Shown: positions 17,335-26,134 of the stretch, piece after piece
How positions within the stretch are numbered: the stretch's first letter is position 1
How the letters are laid out: every line of letters begins with the position of its first letter
Assembly (NCBI GenBank): GCA_903906515.1
Contig: CAIVKO010000213.1
Span: 1-64,000 of the forward strand
DNA from: Akkermansiaceae bacterium
GTDB lineage: Bacteria > Verrucomicrobiota > Verrucomicrobiia > Verrucomicrobiales > Akkermansiaceae
Length of the DNA stretch: 64,000 nt
Direction: 5' to 3'
Translations under genes and position numbers: made by a program
Notes under the pieces: model-generated
What the model was told of the DNA's origin: nothing
The model's input: only the letters and a program-made list of their open reading frames with translations
Databases searched by the model: none

Positions 17335-18567
17335 ATGAACTCACCCACCACACCCCAGTCACTTCGCCAAAGCCCTGATGCCGCCGGATTTTTCGGAAAC
17401 TACGGAGGGGTTTTTGTTCCGCCCGGCCTTGAAGGTCCGCTTGCCGAGGTGCGGGAGGCCTACGAGGTTGTTTCGCGATCGCATGATTTCATCGAGGAAC
17501 TGCGCCGCATCCGTCGCCACTTCCAAGGTCGTCCGACGCCGGTTTATCATGCCGCTAGGCTTTCGAAAAAACTCGGTGCCACCCAGATCTATCTGAAGCG
17601 CGAGGATCTTAACCACACCGGGGCCCACAAGCTCAACCACTGCATGGGCGAGGGCCTGCTCGCCCGCTACATGGGCAAGAAGAAACTCATCGCCGAAACC
17701 GGAGCCGGCATGCATGGCGTCGCGCTGGCGACTGCCGCCGCATACTTCGGACTCGAATGCGACATTTACATGGGTGAGGTGGATATCGCCAAACAAGCGC
17801 CCAACGTCTCACGTATGCAAATCCTCGGTGCCCGGGTGATCCCTGCGACGCATGGTTTGAAAACCCTCAAGGAGGCTGTGGACTCCGCGCTGGTCGCCTA
17901 CGTGCAGGATCCGGTGAATCAAATCTACTGCATCGGCTCGGTGGTGGGTCCGCACCCGTTTCCGATGATGGTCCGGGATTTCCAACAGGTGGTCGGCATC
18001 GAAGCCCGAGAGCAGTTCATCGAAATGACGGGCAATCTGCCGGACATCGTCACGGCATGTGTTGGTGGCGGCAGCAATGCTATGGGGATTTTTGCCGGAT
18101 TTATCGATGACGAGGTGGAGCTCCACGGGGTGGAGCCTCTTGGCAAGGGATCGGCGATCGGCGATCATTCCGCCACGATGACATACGGACGCGAGGGCGT
18201 GATCCACGGGTTCCGTTGTTATCTGTTGCAGAACGAAAATGGCGAACCCGCTCCTGTGCATTCGATTGCCAGCGGCCTCGATTACCCCGGGGTGGGCCCG
18301 GAACACTGCCACCTCAAGGACAGCGGTCGCGTCAAATATGTCACCGCCACGGACAAGGAATCGGTGGAGGCCTTCTATGTGCTCAGCCGCAATGAAGGGA
18401 TCATCCCGGCATTGGAAAGCTCGCATGCCGTGGCCCACGCCATGCGTCTCGCCCGCGAAAATCCGAAGTATCCACGCACTATCCTCGTCAACCTCAGTGG
18501 TCGCGGGGACAAGGACATGGACTACATGATCGAACACTATGGCACCGGCGATAACTACGCGATCTGA
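17335..18567 (+). CDS. trpB: Tryptophan synthase beta chain
   Basis: This 410-aa PLP enzyme should condense indole with serine. The order of motifs is that of Trp[13 protein letters not shown] at the N-terminus, [13 protein letters not shown] with the PLP lysine at 99, ETGAG-HG near 127, [10 protein letters not shown] phosphate loop near 245 and the C-terminal NLSGRGDKD. The start is the ATG of MNSPTT; a GTG 24 bp upstream is possible. Some near-active-site residues differ from the classical enzyme: HKLNHCMG instead of HKINNALG, and GAGMHGVA where Gln is usual. No trpA or other trp genes are adjacent. It is probably still TrpB, but a divergent or stand-alone form cannot be excluded. Confidence 0.88.
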   Translation: MNSPTTPQSLRQSPDAAGFFGNYGGVFVPPGLEGPLAEVREAYEVVSRSHDFIEELRRIRRHFQGRPTPVYHAARLSKKLGATQIYLKREDLNHTGAHKLNHCMGEGLLARYMGKKKLIAETGAGMHGVALATAAAYFGLECDIYMGEVDIAKQAPNVSRMQILGARVIPATHGLKTLKEAVDSALVAYVQDPVNQIYCIGSVVGPHPFPMMVRDFQQVVGIEAREQFIEMTGNLPDIVTACVGGGSNAMGIFAGFIDDEVELHGVEPLGKGSAIGDHSATMTYGREGVIHGFRCYLLQNENGEPAPVHSIASGLDYPGVGPEHCHLKDSGRVKYVTATDKESVEAFYVLSRNEGIIPALESSHAVAHAMRLARENPKYPRTILVNLSGRGDKDMDYMIEHYGTGDNYAI

Positions 18568-18636
18568 GGATACGGCTTGCATCGTTGATGTGGGCCGAGT
18601 AGCGTACCAATTGAAACAAAGAACATTCCCACCATT

Positions 18637-18990
18637 ATGAGTGCATCACCATTCCAAGACCCCCGTGCCAACGATCTTCTTTCACGTGTCAGCGATGACG
18701 TTTCACTGCTGCGTCAGGACATTGGCAACCTGCTGTCCCATACTACCCGCCACACCCTGCCAGCGGGAATGCGCGGCCTCGCGGACAGCGCGAAAACCCG
18801 CCTCGCATCGGGCAAACTCTACACAGCGGAACAACTGCGGGCCTTGCGCGGCCAGGTCAACCAGCCCGCTGCGGCATGGGTTGGTGGAGCGCTGCTTTTC
18901 GGCGTCATCGCCGCCGGTGTCTATCTGTTCTGCAGCGGCAAGTGCGACTCCTTGTGCGAGTTTGACGACGCCGATGACGACGTGGAGTAA
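18637..18990 (+). CDS. Small single-pass membrane protein (DUF883-like)
   Basis: This 117-aa protein has an amphipathic N-terminal part (SDDVSLLRQDIGNLLSHTTRHTLP and a second helix with RALRGQVNQ), one transmembrane helix (about 84-103, WVGGALLFGVIAAGVYLFC) and an acidic tail (EFDDADDDVE). The layout resembles DUF883/ElaB-type ribosome- or membrane-associated proteins, but sequence similarity is weak and function is unknown. It converges on the helicase gene. Confidence 0.65.
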   Translation: MSASPFQDPRANDLLSRVSDDVSLLRQDIGNLLSHTTRHTLPAGMRGLADSAKTRLASGKLYTAEQLRALRGQVNQPAAAWVGGALLFGVIAAGVYLFCSGKCDSLCEFDDADDDVE

Positions 18991-19026
18991 GTCCTGAAAC
19001 CCGATAGGTGCGGGTGAGTTGGTGGA

Positions 19027-21069
19027 TCAGAACGGTTCGTCGTCCGCCCATGGATCGTCGCCGCCGACGTTCCACTCCTCGATCAGTTCCGCAGGGAAGT
19101 CATCGAGAAATCCGGAGGGTTGGCAAATCACGTCTCCGGTGTAGGACTTCGGGTTGGTCATCGGATAAGTTAGATACAACTCGTCCTTCGCTCGGGTGAG
19201 CGCCACGTAGAACAATCTGCGTTCCTCCTCCAGTATCGCATCGTCGTCGGCTTCGAGGATGCGGCTGTTAGGAAACTGTCCGTTCACCAGCCAGATCAGG
19301 AAAACCGCCTTCCATTCCAGCCCCTTGGCTTGGTGGATGGATGAAAGCGTGACTTTTTCATCGTCTGGCGTGGGGCGCTCGCCGGTCGGTTCTCCATCGG
19401 TGGAACTCATCAGCGAGAGTTGTGCGAGGAATTCTTCGATGTCATCGAAGCCACCGCCATACTCCGAGAGCCGTTCGATATCACCACGGCGGCTTTCCGA
19501 GTTATCGAAGGTTGCGGTGAGATAATCGTCATAAACGCCCTCGAGAATGCTGAAGATCATGGCCGATGGTCGGGCCAACTCACCGTCGGGAGTCAATTCG
19601 TCGAGGGTGTAGCACAATTGTTCCCAGTGCTTGGCGGACTTTTTCGGGATCTTGAATTTAAGCAGGATTTCCGACCACAGCGGAGGAGGGGAGTCCTTTG
19701 TGGACCATCCGGTTTTCAACCATTCGCTCCAGAGTTTTCCGGCGGCCACTGCGCCGCAGCCGGGCAACAGGTTGACCATGCGCAGGAAACTCACCTCGTC
19801 CCGCCGGTTCACCACGAAGCGCATGAATGCCGAGACATCCTTGATGTGCGCCTGCTCGAAAAACCTAAGACCGCTGGTGATGGAAAATGGAATTCCACGC
19901 ACCGTGAGTTCCATCTGGATTTCCAAACTCTGGAAATGCGCCCGGTAAAGCACCGCGATTTCCTTGAGAGGAATACCGTCGTCCCGCAGTTCGATGATGC
20001 GCTGGGCGATGAATGCCGCCTGCGTCCTAGGATCTGCCAGCGGAACCAGCGCCGGCTTGGCCCCTCCGCCGTCGCGGGATGCCCGTAGATCTTTTTCAAA
20101 CCGTCCGCTGTTCGCGCGGATCGCCGCATTGGATAGATTCAGAATCTCCGGCACGCTGCGGTAATTGGTCTCGATGGTGAACACCCTGGCTCCCGGATAG
20201 CGTTGGGGAAACCCAAGGATTAACGACATGTCCGCTCCACGCCATGAATAGATCGATTGCGCGTCATCTCCCACCGCCATCAGGCTGTTGGTTTTTCCGG
20301 CCAGTAGATCGATCATGCGGTTTTGCACGGCGTTGGTGTCCTGATACTCGTCCACCAGGATGTGGCTGAATCGTTTTTGATAGATCTCCAGCACATCCGG
20401 ACGTTCTTCCAGCAGCCGCACGGTCATGACCAGGAGATCGTCGAAATCCATCGAGTTGGTCGCCAGCTTTTTGGCGATGTATCCGTCTCTCACCCGGGTG
20501 ATCTCCTCGGTCCAGTCGTAAAACATGTCGTATCGCGCGGCGATGACATCTTCAAGCGTGGAGTCGGTGTTTTCCACCAGGCTGAACATCGAAGCGAGCA
20601 CGTCCGGCTTCGGGAAGCGTCGCTGTTTGGTATTGATGTCGCAGGCCGTGATCACGGCGGAGAGAATCGACTTCTGGTCATCGCGATCGAGGATCGAGAA
20701 CGAGCGGTTGAACCCGAGGTCCTCGGCGTGGCGACGCAGGATTCGGCTGCCGATCGAGTGGAAGGTCCCCGCCCACAGCGCGGAGGTGTCGTGTGGGACC
20801 AGTTCGCGGACGCGCTCGGTCATTTCGCGGGACGCCTTGTTGGTGAATGTGAGCAGCAGGACCTGTCGGGCGTCGATGCCGTGGTCAAGCAACCACGCCA
20901 CCCGGTAGGTGAGGGTGCGGGTTTTTCCAGAGCCAGCACCGGCGATCACCAACGCCCGTCCGGGTGGTGAGGAAACCGCCTGATATTGCTCCGCATTGAG
21001 AGCCGCCACATAGTCAATCCCTGAGGCGGGCGACTGGGCGGTTCGATGCAGTGTGTATTGGCGGGCCAT
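19027..21069 (-). CDS. UvrD/Rep/PcrA-family ATP-dependent DNA helicase
   Basis: This 680-aa superfamily 1A helicase has LNAEQYQAV (Q motif), IAGAGSGKTRTL (Walker A, about 43), FTNKAS (Ia), DEYQDTN (motif II, Walker B), GDDAQSIYSWRGA (III), NYRS (IV), SIHQAKGLEWKAVF (V) and EERRLFYVALTRAKD (VI). It unwinds DNA with 3'-5' polarity during repair or replication restart. The start is the ATG of MARQYTL; a 14-residue longer frame exists. The C-terminus ends in an acidic stretch (GGDDPWADDEPF). Which of UvrD, Rep or PcrA it corresponds to cannot be decided. Confidence 0.94.
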   Translation of the reverse strand: MARQYTLHRTAQSPASGIDYVAALNAEQYQAVSSPPGRALVIAGAGSGKTRTLTYRVAWLLDHGIDARQVLLLTFTNKASREMTERVRELVPHDTSALWAGTFHSIGSRILRRHAEDLGFNRSFSILDRDDQKSILSAVITACDINTKQRRFPKPDVLASMFSLVENTDSTLEDVIAARYDMFYDWTEEITRVRDGYIAKKLATNSMDFDDLLVMTVRLLEERPDVLEIYQKRFSHILVDEYQDTNAVQNRMIDLLAGKTNSLMAVGDDAQSIYSWRGADMSLILGFPQRYPGARVFTIETNYRSVPEILNLSNAAIRANSGRFEKDLRASRDGGGAKPALVPLADPRTQAAFIAQRIIELRDDGIPLKEIAVLYRAHFQSLEIQMELTVRGIPFSITSGLRFFEQAHIKDVSAFMRFVVNRRDEVSFLRMVNLLPGCGAVAAGKLWSEWLKTGWSTKDSPPPLWSEILLKFKIPKKSAKHWEQLCYTLDELTPDGELARPSAMIFSILEGVYDDYLTATFDNSESRRGDIERLSEYGGGFDDIEEFLAQLSLMSSTDGEPTGERPTPDDEKVTLSSIHQAKGLEWKAVFLIWLVNGQFPNSRILEADDDAILEEERRLFYVALTRAKDELYLTYPMTNPKSYTGDVICQPSGFLDDFPAELIEEWNVGGDDPWADDEPF

Positions 21070-21139
21070 GGACGCACCCACATTGGCAGGGAATCGCCCG
21101 GGAGCAATCACGGACCCGCTGAAAATGCGTGCCGTGTGA

Positions 21140-22126
21140 TCACACGTCGGTCATCGTCTGGTCGAAGAAGGCGAGGTAGTCGTCCGGGGTGGCACCTTCG
21201 CGCCAGTCCATGGCGCTTTTCGGGTGCTGATTCATTTGGCCGGTGATGTTGTAGGGAATGGAGGGGCCCCAATCGAACTGTGATTTCATCGGCAGGATGG
21301 TATTCTGGATGCAATCGATCACCGGGCGGAGCTTGAATTTCGGGTTGCGCAGGAAACCCAGCAGGATCTCCATCGGGCAGTTGCCCGCGCCGCGACCGAG
21401 ACCTAACATCGTGGCATCCACGCGGTTCGCTCCGAGAATGATGGCTTCCACGGTGTTTGCGAATGCCAGTTGAAGGTTGTTGTGGGCGTGCATGCCGACG
21501 TATTTGCCGGAGCCTTCCACCGCTTTGGTGTATTTGCGCACCAGGTGGTCGATCTGTTCGCGGAAAAGGTTGCCATAACTGTCCACCACCACAATCGTCC
21601 CGGCGGGAGACTTGGCTCCGATTTCCAGAGCTTGATCGATATCGGCATCCGCCACCACCGAAATTGCCATGATGTTGAGGGTGGTTTCGTATCCCAGTGC
21701 GTGGCAGTGTTCGAGCATTTTGACAGCCTCTGAAATCTGGTGGACGTAGCACGCCACGCGGATCACATCGAGCACGCTGTCCTTGGCCGGGATGATTTGG
21801 TGTTTCCAGTCGCATTTGTCGCCGGCATCCGCCATTGCCGCGAGTTTCAGGCCGGTGGACTCGAAGGTGTGGTCGCCGACAACCCGGCGCATGTCCTCTT
21901 CCTCGCAATGCCGCCACGGTCCGTATTTGCTCTTGGGAAAGTGGGTGGGGTCGTTCTTGTAGCCAATCTCCATGTAGTCGATCCCGGCGGCGATACAGGT
22001 TTGGTAAACCGCCCGCACCTGTTCATCGGTGAATTGGGAGTTGTTGATGAGTCCGCCATCGCGGATGGTGCAGTCCAATACTTTCAGTTCCGGACGATAG
22101 GTGATCCAAGGTGCTGTGTCGCTCAT
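21140..22126 (-). CDS. HMGL-like / DmpG-type aldolase-fold enzyme
   Basis: This 328-aa DRE-TIM metallolyase-fold protein has LDCTIRDGGLINN near residue 17 (catalytic Arg-Asp), a metal-ligand motif GMHAHNNLQLAFAN near 215 and GLGRGAGNCPMEILLGFL. These match 4-hydroxy-2-oxovalerate aldolase, isopropylmalate synthase and HMG-CoA lyase relatives. No acylating aldehyde dehydrogenase (DmpF partner) is adjacent, so a meta-cleavage role is unlikely. Proteins of this type are often found as stand-alone enzymes of unknown substrate, sometimes in polysaccharide gene clusters. The gene sits 71 bp upstream of the helicase start on the same strand. Confidence 0.8.
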   Translation of the reverse strand: MSDTAPWITYRPELKVLDCTIRDGGLINNSQFTDEQVRAVYQTCIAAGIDYMEIGYKNDPTHFPKSKYGPWRHCEEEDMRRVVGDHTFESTGLKLAAMADAGDKCDWKHQIIPAKDSVLDVIRVACYVHQISEAVKMLEHCHALGYETTLNIMAISVVADADIDQALEIGAKSPAGTIVVVDSYGNLFREQIDHLVRKYTKAVEGSGKYVGMHAHNNLQLAFANTVEAIILGANRVDATMLGLGRGAGNCPMEILLGFLRNPKFKLRPVIDCIQNTILPMKSQFDWGPSIPYNITGQMNQHPKSAMDWREGATPDDYLAFFDQTMTDV

Positions 22127-22332
22127 AAGGGCAGGCAGCTTTCATCGTCGACCGGGAAAGATCAAGTCCATGTTTTGCCGCGTCTGAGGCGATGTGATCG
22201 AAACTTCCTCACTTTTCTTAGCGGAACAGTATTGATTTCCAAGATCTCCAACTGGAGATCCGTGATCGAGAATGCGGCGATTTGGACCCCGTATCCCGGT
22301 TACGGAGTAGTCTCCTCGGATTTCAGCGTCTT

Positions 22333-22938
22333 TCACTCGCCTTTGGGCGGGAGAGGAGCGGTTTTTTTCTTGGTTTCCTCCTTGGCAGGGAAGGTGTCCG
22401 TTGTTGGCGTCAGTGGCGGCACCGGCTTGTTGGTGGTCGGGGCTTCGGGATCGATCACTGTAGGGATCGCGTTTTCAGGCGGCATACTCGTGGGATCGAT
22501 CTGGGGAAGAGGAGGTTCAATGCTGCCATCGACGGGAGGATAAATCTGGTATTCGCCCGGGTTGCCGCCGGGGCTGCCCATGGCGTTTGGATTCTCCAGT
22601 TGGACGGAAAGCACCCAACCGATTTCCCCGGTGCCGTCCAATTCAACCTTCACGTAGCTGTCACTCATGGAAATCACCTTCATCGAGGTGCCTTTGGTGA
22701 GCAGTTTGTCCGCGTCGGCATCCCCGTTGGGACGATTTTTGAAAAACGCGGTATTGTTCATCGCCGCGGTGACGATCTGGCCGCCGGAGAAAGCGGCACC
22801 GGTCGCCGAGTTGGGATTGCTGTTGTGGCCCGGCATGCGGAGCGGATCGAAATCACTGCTGGCAATCGGCTTGTTCATGGTATCGCAAGCAGCGAGACAC
22901 AGAATTGAAAGGGTCAATATGGCCGATGTGGGCTTCAT
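22333..22938 (-). CDS. Lipoprotein with an SH3-like domain
   Basis: This 201-aa protein has a lipobox signal (ILTLSILCLAAC; Cys18 would be lipidated). It contains a bacterial SH3-like segment (about 50-115: NTAFFKNRPNGDADADKLL through YVKVELDGTGEIGWVLSVQL). A Pro-rich tail follows (PPLPQIDPTSMPPENAIP, ending KKKTAPLPPKGE) that could span or bind peptidoglycan. Similar short SH3/Pro-rich lipoproteins occur in many envelopes; no specific function is known. Confidence 0.75.
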   Translation of the reverse strand: MKPTSAILTLSILCLAACDTMNKPIASSDFDPLRMPGHNSNPNSATGAAFSGGQIVTAAMNNTAFFKNRPNGDADADKLLTKGTSMKVISMSDSYVKVELDGTGEIGWVLSVQLENPNAMGSPGGNPGEYQIYPPVDGSIEPPLPQIDPTSMPPENAIPTVIDPEAPTTNKPVPPLTPTTDTFPAKEETKKKTAPLPPKGE

Positions 22939-23014
22939 GGGAAGGAATAGCTAACATAATCCCCGGTCCTGGTCAACTTGATTTTCAGTAAAAATCGACC
23001 TGCTGGGAGGGCTT

Positions 23015-23362
23015 TTACTTCGCTCCGCGCACGACCTGGTTTTTTTCGTCGAGCAGCAGAATTTTCGGGGTCACCGGGGTTTCTGAAATCCCGAATGCCA
23101 TGACGGTCACTCGTTCTCCTGCCTTGATGCGGTGGGCGGCCCCACCGTTGATGAGGATTTTGCCGGTACCCGGTTTGCCTTCGAGTATGTAGGTTTCCAG
23201 CCGTGCGCCGGTGGTGATCGATGCCACCAACACTTTTTCGCCCGCCCAGAAATCCGCCATTTCCATTAAATCCGAGGGGATTTCAATGCTGCCTTCATAA
23301 TCGACGTCCGCGTCGGTAATCATGGCACGGTGGAGTTTTGATTTCAAGACCTCGCGGAACAT
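23015..23362 (-). CDS. panD: Aspartate 1-decarboxylase
   Basis: This 115-aa pyruvoyl enzyme makes beta-alanine for pantothenate and coenzyme A synthesis. It starts MFREVLKSKLHRAMITDADVDYEGS; self-cleavage should occur between Gly24 and Ser25 in YEGSIEIP. NGGAAHRIKAGERVTVMAFG is the conserved C-terminal half. The start is chosen by family alignment; a longer frame upstream has no similarity. No other pan genes are adjacent. It is divergent from the cobalamin riboswitch. Confidence 0.94.
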   Translation of the reverse strand: MFREVLKSKLHRAMITDADVDYEGSIEIPSDLMEMADFWAGEKVLVASITTGARLETYILEGKPGTGKILINGGAAHRIKAGERVTVMAFGISETPVTPKILLLDEKNQVVRGAK

Positions 23363-23514
23363 GCGGGGAGAGAAAACCCGCCTCCATCCCGCGTCAAGTC
23401 CCAAGCAGAAGGAAAATACGGAATCTCCACCATCCGCACGTTCGGGCAAATCCTTTGCAATTTCTCTGATTCGGAGAATGCATCTTGCAAGAACCCATCA
23501 CTCCCTCCAGTGAT

Positions 23515-23665
23515 CTCCCCGTCGGCGAGAGGCCGACTCTCTCAAGGAAGCCCTTCGCAAGGGCAGGAAATTGATGGGGAAGCCGGTGTGAATCCGGCGC
23601 GGTGTCGCCACTGTGATTCCGGACTGTGTGAACAGGACGGTCAGCCAGAAAGCCAGCCTCAGGGG
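23515..23665 (+). promoter_or_regulatory. Cobalamin (B12) riboswitch
   Basis: The core AAGCCGGTGTGAATCCGGCG, followed by GGTGTCGCCACTGTGA (the B12 box, GCCACTG), lies at about 23580-23615. It is preceded by CTTCGCAAGGGCAGGAAA and followed by CCAGAAAGCCAGCCT, the usual order of conserved elements. It sits directly upstream of the TonB receptor gene and probably represses it when cobalamin is abundant. The outer boundaries are approximate. Confidence 0.92.
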
Positions 23666-23708
23666 ATTTGTTCATCCGTCTGCGACCTACAGACATTGAA
23701 ACCGAAAA

Positions 23709-25562
23709 ATGCTACCACAAAAATCGCCTCAAAGAGGCATACGCCGGAGTGCCATCGCACTGTTCGCCCTGCTTGTTCACGCCCCCGCATTCGGAGACAC
23801 TCCGGAGCCTGAAAAGGACAAGTCCAAAGACAACCTTGAACCGCTGATCGTTTCCGCCCTGCGGACACCGCGGGGTGCATCCACCGTGACTGCCGCTGTG
23901 ACGGTGCTGGATCCTGAGGAGTTGCAAAACCAGGGGCTTTTCAGCCTGCGGGATGCGCTCAACCAAGTTCCTGGAGTCACCTCCATTTCCACGGCAGGTC
24001 AGGTAGGTGCGCAAGCCAATGTTTTCATCCGTGGGACCACCACGAAATACACCCAACTCGTCGTTGATGGTATGAGGCTGAGCGATTCCAATAATTTGCT
24101 CAATCACGCCCTCGGTAGTTCCACCACGAATGATGTCGGCGGTATCGAAGTCCTGCACGGTCCGCAAGGGGCCATCTACGGTGGCGAATCGATCGGTGGG
24201 GTGATTTGGTTGGAAACACCGCACGGTTCCGGCAATCCGCGTGGATCCACGACCTTGGAGGGAGGGTCATTCGGTTCATTCGATGCCCGCAGCATGTTCC
24301 AAGGTCAGAGCGGAGATCTTTCGTATTACCTTTCCGGTGGTTACGGTCAGACAAACAATGACGCTCCACACAATGATTACCATCAGGGCAGCACCGCGCT
24401 GCGTGTGGAAGGAAAAATCAATGATGCCTGGACTGTCGGCACCACCTTCCGCGCCAGCGAGTCATGGGGCGAGGATCTGGATACCAGTTACAGCTATGGT
24501 GGAGAGAGTCAATTGGACAGCGCGCTGAGCACCGTGTATGCCATCGGCAAAATCTCGGATGTATGGACCGCCCGTTTTCATGTGGGTTACTATCAGGAAT
24601 CGTTTGATCAGGATTACATCGATACATGGTCCGGCCCCAGCACTTATTTCTCTGATCTCAAGGCAGGTTCTTTTTCCACGGATCATGAAATCACGCTGGC
24701 GGAAAACCTCCGGCTTCTGGCCGGCGCGTTTTTGCACAAGGACTCCTACGAGAGTTCCTACAGTTCCGATCAGGAAAACACCCGTTACGGCGCACACGCC
24801 ACGATGGAATGGGACGTCATCGCGCATCTAACGACCACTGCATCGCTGCGTTGGGAAAACTATGATGCCTATGGCGACGAGTTGACCTGGCGCTTCGGCA
24901 CCATTTACACGGTGGCCAGCACGGGCACCACGTTTCGAGGCAGCGTCGGCACTTCATTCCGCGCGCCGACCTACATGGAGCTTTACGGGTCCGCTTACAA
25001 TCCTCCGAGCCCGAATCTCAAAGCGGAATCCTCGCTTGGTTGGGATCTCGGTATCGAACAGAAAATGGGTGAGCATCATGTGATCGAACTCACTTGGTTC
25101 CAAAACCAGATTACCGATCAGATTCCCAATCCTCCTTTTAGTTTTCCGGCATTCAATGTTCCGGGAACAACCGATACCAACGGACTTGAGTTCGCCTTGC
25201 GCGGTAACTGCATGAACAAGACCATTGGTTATCGCCTGGCATGGACATATCTTCATGACAGCCTGCAGAAAGCCGGTCTGCCGGAAAACGCCGCCACCGG
25301 ATCCATCGATTGGAAACCCACGGATAAATCACTCGTCGGCATTGGGGCCGCTTATCTATCAGACCACTCATGGGGAGGAACGGCTCTTGATTCCCAATTC
25401 GTCGCGCGCCTTTATGGTTCCTATCAGCTCACGGAAAAGGTGAAACTCCACGCCCGAGTTGAAAACGTTTTCAATGAGAACTACGAACTCTACAACGGCT
25501 ACGGCTCGGTGGCCCAGGGTGCAGGCACCGGCTTCTACGCCGGTATCACGGTGGATTGGTGA
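23709..25562 (+). CDS. btuB: TonB-dependent outer-membrane receptor, BtuB-like
   Basis: This 617-aa receptor has a signal peptide (SAIALFALLVHAPAFG). A TonB-box-like segment precedes EPLIVSALRTP. The plug domain (about 50-170) includes LRDALNQVPGVTS, GTTTKYTQLVVDGMRLSD, GGIEVLHGPQGAIYGGESIGGVI. The remainder is a beta-barrel rich in aromatic alternation, ending in ...YAGITVDW with a terminal aromatic residue. Control by the upstream cobalamin riboswitch and the length both point to corrinoid uptake. No btuCDF genes are in the window. The start ATG at 23709 is about 45 bp after the riboswitch. Confidence 0.9.
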   Translation: MLPQKSPQRGIRRSAIALFALLVHAPAFGDTPEPEKDKSKDNLEPLIVSALRTPRGASTVTAAVTVLDPEELQNQGLFSLRDALNQVPGVTSISTAGQVGAQANVFIRGTTTKYTQLVVDGMRLSDSNNLLNHALGSSTTNDVGGIEVLHGPQGAIYGGESIGGVIWLETPHGSGNPRGSTTLEGGSFGSFDARSMFQGQSGDLSYYLSGGYGQTNNDAPHNDYHQGSTALRVEGKINDAWTVGTTFRASESWGEDLDTSYSYGGESQLDSALSTVYAIGKISDVWTARFHVGYYQESFDQDYIDTWSGPSTYFSDLKAGSFSTDHEITLAENLRLLAGAFLHKDSYESSYSSDQENTRYGAHATMEWDVIAHLTTTASLRWENYDAYGDELTWRFGTIYTVASTGTTFRGSVGTSFRAPTYMELYGSAYNPPSPNLKAESSLGWDLGIEQKMGEHHVIELTWFQNQITDQIPNPPFSFPAFNVPGTTDTNGLEFALRGNCMNKTIGYRLAWTYLHDSLQKAGLPENAATGSIDWKPTDKSLVGIGAAYLSDHSWGGTALDSQFVARLYGSYQLTEKVKLHARVENVFNENYELYNGYGSVAQGAGTGFYAGITVDW

Positions 25563-25586
25563 GATTCACTAACTTGCTGGTCTACA

Positions 25587-25628
25587 GGAGGTGGGCAAGA
25601 TGCCCGCCTCCGCAATTTTCCATTGCGG
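25587..25628. terminator. Paired hairpins between convergent genes
   Basis: GGAGGTGGGCA-AGA-TGCCCGCCTCC (25587-25611, one G/T pair) is followed by CCGCAAT-TTTCC-ATTGCGG (25610-25628). They sit between the convergent ends of the TonB receptor and the MazG-like gene and would serve as a bidirectional terminator. Confidence 0.55.
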
Positions 25629-25637
25629 AATTCCGGC

Positions 25638-25988
25638 TCAAAACTCGTTATATTTCAGATTGTTTCCGCGGGATTTTGCCACGGGATAGCGTTCTTCATT
25701 GTGCGCCAGTTTGGCGGTCATCACATCGCCGAGGTTGAAGCCGAGATTATCGGCGATTTCAAATAGAAGAATGCCGACATCTGCGATTTCCGAAGCGATT
25801 TCCTCGCGGTTTTTGCGGATCCGTTCATCGATTTGTCCGTCCTGTTGCCAGACGAAGTGCTGCATCAATTCACCGGCTTCGGCAGCGATGGCCACGGAGA
25901 GGTCCTTGGCATTGTGAAATTGCCGCCAGTCGCGCGCATCTACAAATTCTTGGATGCGTTGGGTGAGTGAGGAGATGGAATCGTTCAT
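25638..25988 (-). CDS. MazG-like nucleotide pyrophosphohydrolase
   Basis: This 116-aa all-alpha NTP pyrophosphatase has the metal-binding pattern EAGELMQHFVW (about 40-50), then EEIASEIADVGILLFEIAD, with the acidic residues that coordinate Mg. The N-terminal RIQEFVDARDWRQFHNAKDL is typical of the single-domain dCTP-pyrophosphatase-like subgroup. It is likely to hydrolyse non-canonical or excess dNTPs. The start is the ATG of MNDSISSL. It converges on the TonB receptor gene. Confidence 0.88.
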   Translation of the reverse strand: MNDSISSLTQRIQEFVDARDWRQFHNAKDLSVAIAAEAGELMQHFVWQQDGQIDERIRKNREEIASEIADVGILLFEIADNLGFNLGDVMTAKLAHNEERYPVAKSRGNNLKYNEF

Positions 25989-26134
25989 GAATGGGATGTC
26001 TTGAATGACAGTCGGGATGATTCTTTGTCCGTCAAACGAAGAATGCAACCTCTCCGGGATTTAAAATCGTCAATTTTCTCGCGTGACAATCGTCTGTCAT
26101 CACACATCATCCCGAAATCCCAAGCCAACCTATC

